A DNA stretch of 24,699 nucleotides from JBGSMF01 sp964651475 (GTDB taxonomy: Bacteria > Chloroflexota > Anaerolineae > Fen-1058), in the NCBI GenBank assembly GCA_964651475.1, contig CAZYXV010000046.1, positions 1 to 24,699 on the forward strand, written 5' to 3'. A program made the translations under genes and the position numbers. Position 1 is the stretch's first letter, and each line of letters starts with the position of its first letter. The notes below the pieces were generated by a model. The model saw nothing but the letters and a program-made list of their open reading frames with translations, ran no database searches and had not been told where the DNA came from. Shown piece by piece: positions 12,724-20,311 of this stretch.

Positions 12724-15186
12724 TTACTTTCTACCTTCTACGCGGATTGTGCCACAAGTCACGTGATCGCCCACGAGCTTGCCTTGAGCATCGTAAACCG
12801 GCATCCGCTCGACGTTGGGCTGGGTATACATGCCGGCCCACAACTCGTACTCGCCCGGCGGCGTATCTGGTGGAACAACGAGCACGTGCGTATCGGCGAT
12901 GATGGCGCCAACAAACCACTGCGTCGTTGGATAGCCTCCATCAAGAGGCTCACTATCGTGCCCGGCCCACAGCGGTCCGCCCGTCTGCGGGTTGAACTCG
13001 GCGCCGATGAGTTGGACAAAGACCGTATAGCGCTCTGCGATTTTATCCGATGTGCGCCAGTAAAGTTTCACAGGCAATGAATTGCCCGGTTTGGCTGTCG
13101 TTGGCGCTTGATAACCGAGCAAGTTGACAAACCGCCCTATCTGTACATTGCGCCGGTTGGGGACGGCTTTCACGCTTTCTGGCCGCAGTGTGCCGGCGAT
13201 GTGCAATGACTTGTCCAGCTTTATACAATATCCGTTACCCTGAGCCTCAAAGCGAAAAGGTTCCGTCGCGCGAGAACGGGATTCTTGGCGCTGCGTCACG
13301 GTATGACAAGAATACCACCACGGGTCTGGCGTGGACGACAAAACGAAATGATACTCGCCTGGCGGCGTATGCGCGTAAACAGGCACGTCAAAGCGCAGGC
13401 GCGTCAGGCTATTGACAAGCCCATAACCGCGCGTTTCTAACACCTTCACGTCCGAATCATCGAATTGGACTAGTGATATGGTGAGCGTAAGCGGCTGGCT
13501 CGTCTCGAGATATGCGACCAGGTGTGCAACATCGCCAGCCCCCGCCTCGCGCACTGGCAAATCGTAAGGCGCCAGCCCCGTCCACGTCGAAATGACCGGC
13601 GGCTTTTGATCTGCGCTGTACAATGTCAATCGGTTATAGCCATACTCTTCACGCCATACAACGTGACAGTTGCTATCTAACCAACTCGCCAGCAGCCCAT
13701 CCGGGTCTTGCAGGTTCTTTTCGACCTCGGCCAGCCACACGCGGCGGTGTGCTTGAGCCAGCGGCGCGAGCGATTGCTCCACGTCGGCGGGCGTGACGCG
13801 GCGGACGGGCAACGTGGTCGCGTCGGGCAATTCGCCGCGGCGCGGCAGCACGTCGTAACGAAAGTTGAACAGCGGGAAGCGGTCGCCCGAAACCAAAAGC
13901 AGCGCGTCGCCCGGCTCGGCATACGCCTCGATAGCGCGCGTCATGGTCTGGAAATCATCGCGCAGGCGGCGCCCCTCGTAATAGCCGGGCAAAACCCAGG
14001 TCACCAATCCAATCACGGCTACGCCAGCCAGTATCCCGTTGGCCTTTCGGCATTTCCACAACGCCGCAATACTGGCGGCCAGGATCAAGGCTAACGCTGG
14101 CGCGCTGAGCAACTGGTAACGCGCTTCAAGCGGCGGACGATAAAACGCGCCTTGTGGCAAGGTGAGCAAGATAAAAACACCCCCTAGCGGCACGAACAAG
14201 ACGCAAAGAGTAAGCGGCAAAATGTAATTACTGGTTGCTGGTTGCTGGTTGCTCGTTGCTCGCCGCCGCACGATGATGCCGGCTACAAGGATGATGGCAA
14301 ACGCCAGGTTCAACAGAGCGTATCGCTCGACGTGTTCGGTCAAGCCGAGTGTGAGCGCCGTCCAGGCGACCTGCACATAAGTGAGCGGGCCGAACTCGGA
14401 CGCCGCCGACCAGCTTTTGAGACGCGGCAGGGTATAGGCCAGCCAGGGCAGGAGTGCGAGCACTGCCGCCAGTATCGCCGCGCCCCACGCCGTTAGCCAG
14501 GCGAGGCTTTGCGCCCTGGCTTTGGAGCCGGCCCATTGCCGCCACGCCACCCAGGCCACAAAAACCGCTTCAGCCGCCACGACAAAGACGAACAGGTACA
14601 GGCTGTATAATCCAGCCGCCACGGTCAAAGCATACATACCAAGTGACAAACGACTGTGGGTCACTGACCGCTGACCACTCAATCGGGAATCCGAAATCCG
14701 AAATCCGAAATCCAGTAAAGCGAGCATCGAAGCCGCCGCCCACATGGTCGCCAGGCTGTACATGCGGATTTCTTGCGACCACCAGATGTGAAAGCGGCTG
14801 ATCGCAAGTAATAGCGCCGCCAGTGTAGAGGTAAGGGTGTTGGGTATTGGGTATTGGCCGGCGCTCGCTGCCAGGGAACGCCCCAGGCGATACACCAATG
14901 CCACGGTCAGCACACCGAAAATCACTGAAGGGAAACGCAGCGCCAACTCGGATTGGCCGCCCAAGCCCATCCAAGCGTGTAAAATCCAGTAATACAGCGG
15001 CGGGTGTGTGTCTGCCGCCGCCACGGCAGTCAAGTCTCCAATAGCGTGGCGGGTCACGTAGACCGAGTAGCCTTCATCCCACCAGATGTTTTGATCGCCC
15101 AGCTTGTAGACGCGCAGGGCAAAGGCCAGCAGAAGCACAAGCAGCGGCAACCAATGGGACCAAGAGACAGGTGATCGGGATGCCAT
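12724..15186 (-). CDS. Family-39-like membrane glycosyltransferase
   Basis: An 820-residue membrane protein of the GT-C (PMT/ArnT) type, using a lipid-linked sugar to glycosylate an exported acceptor. The first outer loop has the catalytic acidic pair WWDEGYS (D37, E38) and later DTHPPLYYWILH. About ten transmembrane segments reach to roughly residue 400, followed by a large soluble C-terminal half with beta-rich segments (e.g. PPGEYELWAGMY). Three loops contain peptides encoded by heptanucleotide repeats: around residues 110-119, 158-176 and 310-319. The frame is intact through all three. It lies in an operon with the beta-helix protein, which could be a substrate; that is speculation. Confidence 0.85.
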   Translation of the reverse strand: MASRSPVSWSHWLPLLVLLLAFALRVYKLGDQNIWWDEGYSVYVTRHAIGDLTAVAAADTHPPLYYWILHAWMGLGGQSELALRFPSVIFGVLTVALVYRLGRSLAASAGQYPIPNTLTSTLAALLLAISRFHIWWSQEIRMYSLATMWAAASMLALLDFGFRISDSRLSGQRSVTHSRLSLGMYALTVAAGLYSLYLFVFVVAAEAVFVAWVAWRQWAGSKARAQSLAWLTAWGAAILAAVLALLPWLAYTLPRLKSWSAASEFGPLTYVQVAWTALTLGLTEHVERYALLNLAFAIILVAGIIVRRRATSNQQPATSNYILPLTLCVLFVPLGGVFILLTLPQGAFYRPPLEARYQLLSAPALALILAASIAALWKCRKANGILAGVAVIGLVTWVLPGYYEGRRLRDDFQTMTRAIEAYAEPGDALLLVSGDRFPLFNFRYDVLPRRGELPDATTLPVRRVTPADVEQSLAPLAQAHRRVWLAEVEKNLQDPDGLLASWLDSNCHVVWREEYGYNRLTLYSADQKPPVISTWTGLAPYDLPVREAGAGDVAHLVAYLETSQPLTLTISLVQFDDSDVKVLETRGYGLVNSLTRLRFDVPVYAHTPPGEYHFVLSSTPDPWWYSCHTVTQRQESRSRATEPFRFEAQGNGYCIKLDKSLHIAGTLRPESVKAVPNRRNVQIGRFVNLLGYQAPTTAKPGNSLPVKLYWRTSDKIAERYTVFVQLIGAEFNPQTGGPLWAGHDSEPLDGGYPTTQWFVGAIIADTHVLVVPPDTPPGEYELWAGMYTQPNVERMPVYDAQGKLVGDHVTCGTIRVEGRK
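14231..14258. repeat. Heptamer repeat in the glycosyltransferase gene (CTGGTTG)
   Basis: Three exact CTGGTTG units and one CTCGTTG, 7-bp period. On the coding strand it gives SNQQPATSN in the loop between the helix ending GIIVRRR and the next helix YILPLTLCVL. Confidence 0.8.
14660..14715. repeat. Compound heptamer repeat in the glycosyltransferase gene
   Basis: Units AATCGGG, then AATCCGA three times and AATCCAG (14681-14715), preceded by three looser 7-bp units GTCACTG/ACCGCTG/ACCACTC. They encode FGFRISDSRLSGQRSVTHS between two transmembrane segments. Confidence 0.75.
14831..14858. repeat. Heptamer repeat in the glycosyltransferase gene (TATTGGG)
   Basis: Units GTAAGGG, TGTTGGG, TATTGGG, TATTGGC in 7-bp period. 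They encode PIPNTLTST in the loop between two hydrophobic segments. Confidence 0.75.
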
Positions 15187-15207
15187 TTACCCAGCTACCA
15201 CTCGATG

Positions 15208-15840
15208 TCAAAGTTCCCACACGAGTTCATCTTCGGGAAGCTGTAGATACTCGTCAAATAGATTGCGCTCACGAGGTTGAGGTATATAAATCTTTACAAA
15301 TCTCTGCTTGATATCTTTTTCAAGTTGAGAATGGAACGATTTACCCCACAAGTAACGATCCTTGTCTCGAAGCGACAATTCTTGTGGTGCCGATTCTTCG
15401 ACTGCCAGCCTGAAGTCCTCGTAGCCGGCCCACAAGTCTTCAAATTTAGTACAACCGGCCAAATCATGGAATGTGCCCAAGACGTTGCACACTCTCTTAT
15501 CATAGACTGTAAACTCACCCGGGTACAAAACCGTCAAGATTGCAGAGGCAATAGGAAGACGAAACCCCCACGCTTTCCACAAATAATGTAGCTTATCTTT
15601 TGGGGTTGATTGTTGGGCAAGCCCGCGAGTGAGATCGAGAACAACTGCATCAAGGGTCTCATACCCTTGTTTCAACAACCTCTTGGCAATTTTTGACTTG
15701 GATCGGTTCGATTTCCAAATAATGATGCAGAAAAAGTCGAAAGCCGACAACTTGCCTTTTTCAATAAAACGAGGCCGCACCGTCTCGAAGAGATAACGCT
15801 CCAAATCGTAAAACTGACGAAAATCTACCTCGTTCTTCAT
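15208..15840 (-). CDS. Unassigned protein next to the restriction locus
   Basis: A 210-residue cytoplasmic protein with no signal or membrane segment. I do not recognise the family with confidence. The central part (FRLPIASAILTVLYPGEFTVYDKRVCNVL) vaguely resembles the helix-hairpin-helix/GPD region of base-excision DNA glycosylases, in which a similar segment ends in a catalytic Asp. Near the C-terminus is LSLRDKDRYLWGKSF. The base composition is AT-rich like the endonuclease and methyltransferase genes upstream on the same strand, with a 77-bp gap that contains a TTGACG box and a palindrome. This suggests it belongs to the restriction island, perhaps as a repair or accessory factor. Confidence 0.6.
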   Translation of the reverse strand: MKNEVDFRQFYDLERYLFETVRPRFIEKGKLSAFDFFCIIIWKSNRSKSKIAKRLLKQGYETLDAVVLDLTRGLAQQSTPKDKLHYLWKAWGFRLPIASAILTVLYPGEFTVYDKRVCNVLGTFHDLAGCTKFEDLWAGYEDFRLAVEESAPQELSLRDKDRYLWGKSFHSQLEKDIKQRFVKIYIPQPRERNLFDEYLQLPEDELVWEL

Positions 15841-15869
15841 TTTCCGACTTTTGTTCTGTATGGTTGTGT

Positions 15870-15882
15870 CTCAAGCCTTGAG
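15870..15882. promoter_or_regulatory. 13-bp palindrome upstream of the unassigned gene
   Basis: CTCAAG-C-CTTGAG is perfectly symmetric and begins just after a TTGACG box on the minus strand. It could be an operator for the gene at 15208-15840. No clear -10 box was found at the right distance. Confidence 0.35.
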
Positions 15883-15917
15883 CGTCAATTTTCTAACTTC
15901 AAAATGATGTGTAATCA

Positions 15918-16487
15918 TTATCCGGTTATCCCCAAGATCAACACTGGAATATCAATATCTGCTACCCCGCGATGCTCCAAATCCCACACAATCTGTTCAA
16001 AGTAGGAAACACCCGTAGACATTTCATCAGCAAGGCTCTTGAGAGGCACAATCTCAACACCAACGTCAATCAGATCCATCTTGTGAAAAATCGTCATTTT
16101 GGCGCAAACGTTGTACACCATGAAGGAGTATTTGCCAAACTGGACTTCTACGCCGATACGGTTCTTTATAAAGTCTATTTCGCGAAAAGCACCCCTTGAC
16201 GAAGTGATTGGAGCATATCCAGAAACATAATAGTCAGTGGGGTATTCGCAATGAACTTTATGCTTCTTCCATCCACAAGCCTCAAAGCCTTTGTCGAAAG
16301 CGCCGTTTAAAGAACGTGGCTCGTACAATATCTTGCCGGGCATTGTTTTTTCTCGGCTAACCTTGGTTTTGTGCACTTTGCTATCCACAGCGGCAACGAT
16401 TCGATGAATTTCTCGCAACTCGGAGCCGAACATTGACTCCATGACTTTTTGCCCCTTATTGAAAGAGTATACACCTGCGATAATCAC
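15918..16487 (-). CDS. BglII/BstYI-type restriction endonuclease
   Basis: A 189-residue protein of the BglII/BstYI family, type II enzymes cutting GATC-centred sites (AGATCT, RGATCY). The catalytic triad is visible: D105 in FREID, E114 and Q116 in VEVQFGKY. The D-x8-E-x-Q spacing equals that of BglII (D84, E93, Q95). The C-terminus (GVSYFEQIVWDLEHRG, IDIPVLILGI) is also family-like. The start is taken as GTG 16487, which overlaps the methyltransferase stop (GTGA) and follows AAAGGAAA; an ATG at 16538 within the methyltransferase gene is possible. The exact specificity cannot be read from the sequence. Confidence 0.85.
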   Translation of the reverse strand: MIIAGVYSFNKGQKVMESMFGSELREIHRIVAAVDSKVHKTKVSREKTMPGKILYEPRSLNGAFDKGFEACGWKKHKVHCEYPTDYYVSGYAPITSSRGAFREIDFIKNRIGVEVQFGKYSFMVYNVCAKMTIFHKMDLIDVGVEIVPLKSLADEMSTGVSYFEQIVWDLEHRGVADIDIPVLILGITG

Positions 16488-17470
16488 TCGTATTTCCTTT
16501 CCCTTTCTAATAGTTTCTGCGGAGGGGTGTCTTGCCATTCTTCTGGGATTTGAGATACTTGCTCTCGGCCTGTTGGCACATAAACAGGTTTGCCCATTGG
16601 CCTGACGCCAAGTGTGCCATTAAAGTAAGCCTGTAGGCGTTCGTGGGCAACCTGGACATACTCGGTCTCTTTCTCGCTGCCCATCGCGCGCCTGTTGTGC
16701 ATCGTGGCCGCAATCAGCGAGGTTCCCACACCAGTGTAAGGGTCAAAGACCCAATCGCCTTCATGGGTCAGCGCGAGAACACATCGCTCGACCAATTCGA
16801 CAGGATACTGACAGGGGTGAATTGTCTTTTCAGGATGATTGGATTTGACGTTGGGTATGTCCCACAGACATTCCTCCCAGTCTTGAAGCAGTATCTCCCA
16901 AACGTCGGAAGGATTTTTGCCCAATGGGTTACCTGATGGTGTGCCCTTCTTGGGACCCTTGTAGTGACGTTTCCCGGGATACTTGGAAGGCACGCGAACC
17001 GCGTCGAGGTTGAACACGTACTTGTCACTCTTGGTGAACCACAGGATTGTTTCATAGCGGCCCGAAAAACGCTTCGAGGCATGTAACCCATGTCCAAAGT
17101 GCCATACTATCCTATTCCGCAGAAATAGGCCAAGTTGTTTGAAAATGTCATAATAGAGAATATCAAGCGGATAAACCTCTCCGTCTTGCACAAAGTTACC
17201 CACCTGCCAGCAGATGCTGCCGTCTTTTCTGAGCACGCGATAGAGTTGGGCAATCACCTCAGCCTGAGCTTCAAGATAGCTCTTGATCGAAACGCGGTCT
17301 TCATAGTCTTTGCCCAGGTTGTATGGCGGCGACGTGATGATTAGAGTTACGGCATCGTCAGGAAGCGTAGCGACAAAATCTCGCACGTCGCCCTCATACA
17401 GAACCAAGTCGGCGTTGGGATCGAAATGTTTTTTTATTTGTTTTGGTTGTTCAAATAAAGGCAGCCCCAT
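16484..17470 (-). CDS. Beta-class DNA methyltransferase (likely N4-cytosine)
   Basis: A 328-residue methyltransferase protecting the site cut by the adjacent endonuclease. The catalytic motif IV TSPPY (46-50) precedes the SAM motif FDPYTGVGTS (242-251), the order of the beta class. The S/T-S-P-P-Y form fits N4-cytosine enzymes, as known for the BglII and BstYI partners, but N6-adenine is not excluded. RYETILWFTK and WDIPNVKSNHPEKT are also typical. ATG 17470 begins 6 bp after the cysS stop, with GGATGAGG as ribosome site, so the restriction operon appears to sit directly behind cysS. Composition is less GC-rich than cysS. Confidence 0.92.
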   Translation of the reverse strand: MGLPLFEQPKQIKKHFDPNADLVLYEGDVRDFVATLPDDAVTLIITSPPYNLGKDYEDRVSIKSYLEAQAEVIAQLYRVLRKDGSICWQVGNFVQDGEVYPLDILYYDIFKQLGLFLRNRIVWHFGHGLHASKRFSGRYETILWFTKSDKYVFNLDAVRVPSKYPGKRHYKGPKKGTPSGNPLGKNPSDVWEILLQDWEECLWDIPNVKSNHPEKTIHPCQYPVELVERCVLALTHEGDWVFDPYTGVGTSLIAATMHNRRAMGSEKETEYVQVAHERLQAYFNGTLGVRPMGKPVYVPTGREQVSQIPEEWQDTPPQKLLERERKYE

Positions 17471-17476
17471 CCGTCC

Positions 17477-18868
17477 TCATCCTTCCACTTTCACCTTTTT
17501 ACTTTTCACCTTTGGCCCCTGCGGCGTATCCTCGATCTCGTAGCCCGCCGCCGTCACCTGCTCGCGCAGCGCGTCGGCGTCCTTCCAGCGTTTTTCTTTG
17601 CGCGCTTGCTGGCGCTGCCCGACGAGCGCCATAATGTCTGCGGGGATGACGTCTTCTTTGGGCTGCCATTCGGCCAGGCGCAGGCCCAACACGCGGTCGA
17701 ACTGCAAGAGCGTGGCTTTTTTGGTCGAGGCGGGCAAATCGCTTTTGACCAGGTCCCAGGTCAGCGCCACCGCACGCGGCATGTTCAAATCATCGTTGAT
17801 GCACGCGGCAAACCGGTCCACGTACTCTTCGTCCAGCGCGCCCGGCTCGCCCCACTCGTAGGCGGCAGCGCGCAAACGATCCAGCGCCGTGGCCGCGCCG
17901 TCCAGGCCCTCCCAGCTAAAGTTGAGCTTGGCGCGATAGTTTGCGCCAAGGCAAAAGAAGCGGTAGGCTAGCGGATCGTAACCTTTATCCATCAAGGTCT
18001 GCACGCGCAAAAAGCCGCCGGCGGACTTGGCCATCTTGGCTTCGTCGAGCTGCAAAAAGTAACCGTGTATCCAAAAGTTGGCCAGGCGCGTGCCATAGCA
18101 GGCTTGCGTCTGCGCGATTTCGTTGGGATGGTGCACCGGGATGTGATCCTCGCCGCCGCAGTGAATGTCGAAATACGTTCCCAGGTACTTGGCCGACATG
18201 GCCGAGCACTCGATATGCCAGCCGGGAAAGCCCACCCCCCATGGGCTATCCCATTCCATCTGGCGTTTTTCGCCGGGCGGGCTAAACTTCCACAGCGCAA
18301 AATCAGTGGGATTGCGCTTTTCACCCATGTCAATGCGCTGCCCGGCCTGCAGCCCTTCGATATCTAACCGCGCCAGGTAGCCATAGTCGGGCAGTTTGGA
18401 GGTGTCGAAATAAATGCCATCGGAGGTGCGGTAGGTAAAGCCTTTTTCTTCGATGCAGCGGATGGTGTCAACCTGTTCCTGGATGTGATCGGTGGCCTTG
18501 CACCACACGTGCGGCTCCAAGATATTCAGGTATTTCATATCCTCCCTGAATGCCTGGGTGTACATCTCGGCAATGTCCCACGCCGATAGCCCCGTGCGCC
18601 GCGCGCCTTTTTCCATCTTGTCCTCGCCGGTGTCGGCGTCCGAGGTCAAGTGCCCCACGTCAGTAATGTTCATCACGTGCCTGACCTGGTAGCTGTTGAA
18701 TTCGAGCGTGCGGCGCAAAAGGTCTTCAAAAATATACGTGCGCAGGTTGCCGATGTGGGCGTAATCGTACACGGTGGGACCGCAGGTATACATGCCCACG
18801 TGCGGCGGGTCGAGCGGCTCAAACTCGCGCACGGCGCGCGTGTAGGTGTCGTACAGTTGAAACGTCAT
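17477..18868 (-). CDS. cysS: Cysteinyl-tRNA synthetase
   Basis: A 463-residue class I synthetase that charges tRNA-Cys. It has HIGN (38-41), the KMSKS-type loop as KMAKS (278-282), and the zinc ligands of CysRS: C29, C221 (GWHIECSA), H246 and E250 (HHPNE). Length is normal. The ATG at 18868 follows AGAGGAG at a rather long spacing. The last dozen residues, GPKVKSKKVKVE, are encoded by a 7-bp-period repeat (17481-17515), so the native C-terminus appears to have been replaced or extended by repeat DNA. The restriction genes follow 6 bp downstream. Confidence 0.97.
   Translation of the reverse strand: MTFQLYDTYTRAVREFEPLDPPHVGMYTCGPTVYDYAHIGNLRTYIFEDLLRRTLEFNSYQVRHVMNITDVGHLTSDADTGEDKMEKGARRTGLSAWDIAEMYTQAFREDMKYLNILEPHVWCKATDHIQEQVDTIRCIEEKGFTYRTSDGIYFDTSKLPDYGYLARLDIEGLQAGQRIDMGEKRNPTDFALWKFSPPGEKRQMEWDSPWGVGFPGWHIECSAMSAKYLGTYFDIHCGGEDHIPVHHPNEIAQTQACYGTRLANFWIHGYFLQLDEAKMAKSAGGFLRVQTLMDKGYDPLAYRFFCLGANYRAKLNFSWEGLDGAATALDRLRAAAYEWGEPGALDEEYVDRFAACINDDLNMPRAVALTWDLVKSDLPASTKKATLLQFDRVLGLRLAEWQPKEDVIPADIMALVGQRQQARKEKRWKDADALREQVTAAGYEIEDTPQGPKVKSKKVKVEG
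17481..17515. repeat. Heptamer repeat at the 3' end of cysS (CTTTTCA-like)
   Basis: Units CCTTCCA, CTTTCAC, CTTTTTA, CTTTTCA, CCTTTGG in 7-bp period. Less perfect than the repeats in the glycosyltransferase gene, but the same unit length and the same in-frame effect. Confidence 0.55.
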
Positions 18869-18978
18869 TCAAGATGCTCCTCTACTCATTCACTGCAAAG
18901 AGCGCCAAGAACACCAGAATCTCTGTAGGAGCGCTCTTGGGGCGCGATAGTCGCGCATGCCTGTCTGGTGGTCTTGAG

Positions 18979-20184
18979 TTAATCCCTCTGCCACTCTTCC
19001 GCGTCATACGCCGGCAGCTCGCAGCGCAGGGGCCTATCCTGGCGCGCGCCCAGCGCGTAACCGGCCTGCATCAGAGTGTGAATCTGGCTTGTGCCTTCGT
19101 AAATGACCGCGCCCTTGCTGTTGCGCAAGTAGCGTTCCACGTCGTACTCGTCGCTATAGCCATACGCGCCGTGGATTTGCACCGCGTCGGTGGCGGCGGC
19201 AAAACTGGCATCGGTGGCGAACCACTTGGCCTGCGACGTTTCTCTGGTATTGCGCTTGCCCACGTTCTTGAGCCAGCCGGCGCGCAGGCACAAGAGGCGC
19301 GCCATCTCGTAATCGCGCGCCATCTTGGCGATCATTTCTTGCACCAATTGGTAGGCGGCAATTTCTTGCCCGAACGTTTCGCGCTCGTGCGCGTACTTGA
19401 CCGAAGCTTCCAGGCAAGCGCGAATCAGGCCGGTGGCGCCAGAGGCCACCGTGTAACGTCCATTATCCAACGCGCTCATCGCAATGGTGAATCCCTCGCC
19501 TTCTTCACCCAGCCGGTTGGCTGCCGGCGCCTCCACGTCTTGCATCGAAATCCAGCCGGTGTTGCCGGCGCGCACGCCCAGCTTGCCGTGGATCGTGCCC
19601 GTCGTCAGGCCCGGCCAGCCGCGCTCGACGATAAAGGCGCTCATCCCTTTGTGGCGTTTTTCGGGTTCGGTCTTGGCGATGATGAGAAATTGATCGGCCA
19701 CATCGGCCAGGCTGATCCACATCTTTTCGCCGTTGAGGATGTACACGTCGCCCTGGCGTCTGGCCGTGGTGCGGATGCTGGCGGCGTCGGACCCCGCGCC
19801 CGGCTCGGTGAGGCCATACGTGGCAACTTTATCGCCCCGGGCCTGCGGCGCCAGGTATTTTTGCTTTTGCTCCTCCGTGCCCCATTGGAGCAATGCCATG
19901 CAGTTCAAGCCCATGTGAACAGACAAAATCACGCGCAGGCTGGTATCTACCCGCTCCAACTCTTCACACGCCAGCCCCAGGCTGATGTAATCCATCCCCG
20001 CGCCGCCATAGCGCACGGGAATGCAAATGCCCAGCAGGCCCAGTTCGGCCATGCGTTTAAAAATCCAGGGAATGTGCTTTTGCTCGCGATCGTGTTCCTT
20101 GATGATGGGCGTGACTTCTCTTTCGGCAAAGTCGCGCACCATCTTGGCCGTCATTTCGTGTTCGGAAGTAAGTGCAAAATCCAT
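18979..20184 (-). CDS. Acyl-CoA dehydrogenase
   Basis: A 401-residue flavoenzyme that forms the alpha,beta double bond of acyl-CoA, passing electrons to ETF. Motifs: YGLTEPGAGSDAASIRTTA (123-141), WISLADVADQFLIIAKT, ERETFGQEIAAYQLVQEMIA, IHGAYGYSDEYDVERYLRN, and the catalytic base E363 in IYEGTSQIH. The glutamate position and ending fit the short/medium-chain type; chain length cannot be told. A GAGG ribosome site precedes ATG 20184. The promoter (20237-20265) overlaps a TetR-type operator, so expression is probably induced by a substrate or its CoA ester. EtfBA, the likely electron acceptor, is 8 kb away. Confidence 0.95.
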   Translation of the reverse strand: MDFALTSEHEMTAKMVRDFAEREVTPIIKEHDREQKHIPWIFKRMAELGLLGICIPVRYGGAGMDYISLGLACEELERVDTSLRVILSVHMGLNCMALLQWGTEEQKQKYLAPQARGDKVATYGLTEPGAGSDAASIRTTARRQGDVYILNGEKMWISLADVADQFLIIAKTEPEKRHKGMSAFIVERGWPGLTTGTIHGKLGVRAGNTGWISMQDVEAPAANRLGEEGEGFTIAMSALDNGRYTVASGATGLIRACLEASVKYAHERETFGQEIAAYQLVQEMIAKMARDYEMARLLCLRAGWLKNVGKRNTRETSQAKWFATDASFAAATDAVQIHGAYGYSDEYDVERYLRNSKGAVIYEGTSQIHTLMQAGYALGARQDRPLRCELPAYDAEEWQRD

Positions 20185-20217
20185 TGTTATACCTCGGGGT
20201 TAAGTTTATGAATAGGG

Positions 20218-20238
20218 ATACTGACCATCGGTCAGTAT
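20218..20238. promoter_or_regulatory. TetR-family-type operator
   Basis: Nine-base arms ATACTGACC and GGTCAGTAT are perfectly symmetric around ATC. This GACC/GGTC dyad with AT flanks is typical of TetR-family operators of fatty-acid-degradation genes. It covers the predicted transcription start of the acyl-CoA dehydrogenase. The regulator gene is not in the window. Confidence 0.75.
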
Positions 20239-20265
20239 TATACACACTTGTAAGGGGGGAGGCAA
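20237..20265 (-). promoter_or_regulatory. Predicted acyl-CoA dehydrogenase promoter
   Basis: On the minus strand TTGCCT (20260-20265), a 17-bp spacer and a perfect TATAAT (20237-20242). Transcription would start near 20230, inside the operator, so a bound repressor should block it. Confidence 0.7.
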
Positions 20266-20273
20266 GCAGGCCA

Positions 20274-20303
20274 TTGGACATTCGATAGGCGACATAGTAT
20301 ACT
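20274..20303 (+). promoter_or_regulatory. Predicted promoter of the TPR gene, leaderless type
   Basis: TTGGAC (20274-20279), an 18-bp spacer and TATACT (20298-20303). The ATG at 20312 is 9 nt downstream, so the mRNA would begin within a few bases of it. Confidence 0.6.
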
Positions 20304-20311
20304 GTGCGGAA

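Noticed and set aside
18874..20211. Long plus-strand open frame opposite the acyl-CoA dehydrogenase gene
   Set aside because: It is antisense to a clearly recognisable enzyme, has no domain, and is explained by the GC-rich codon pattern.
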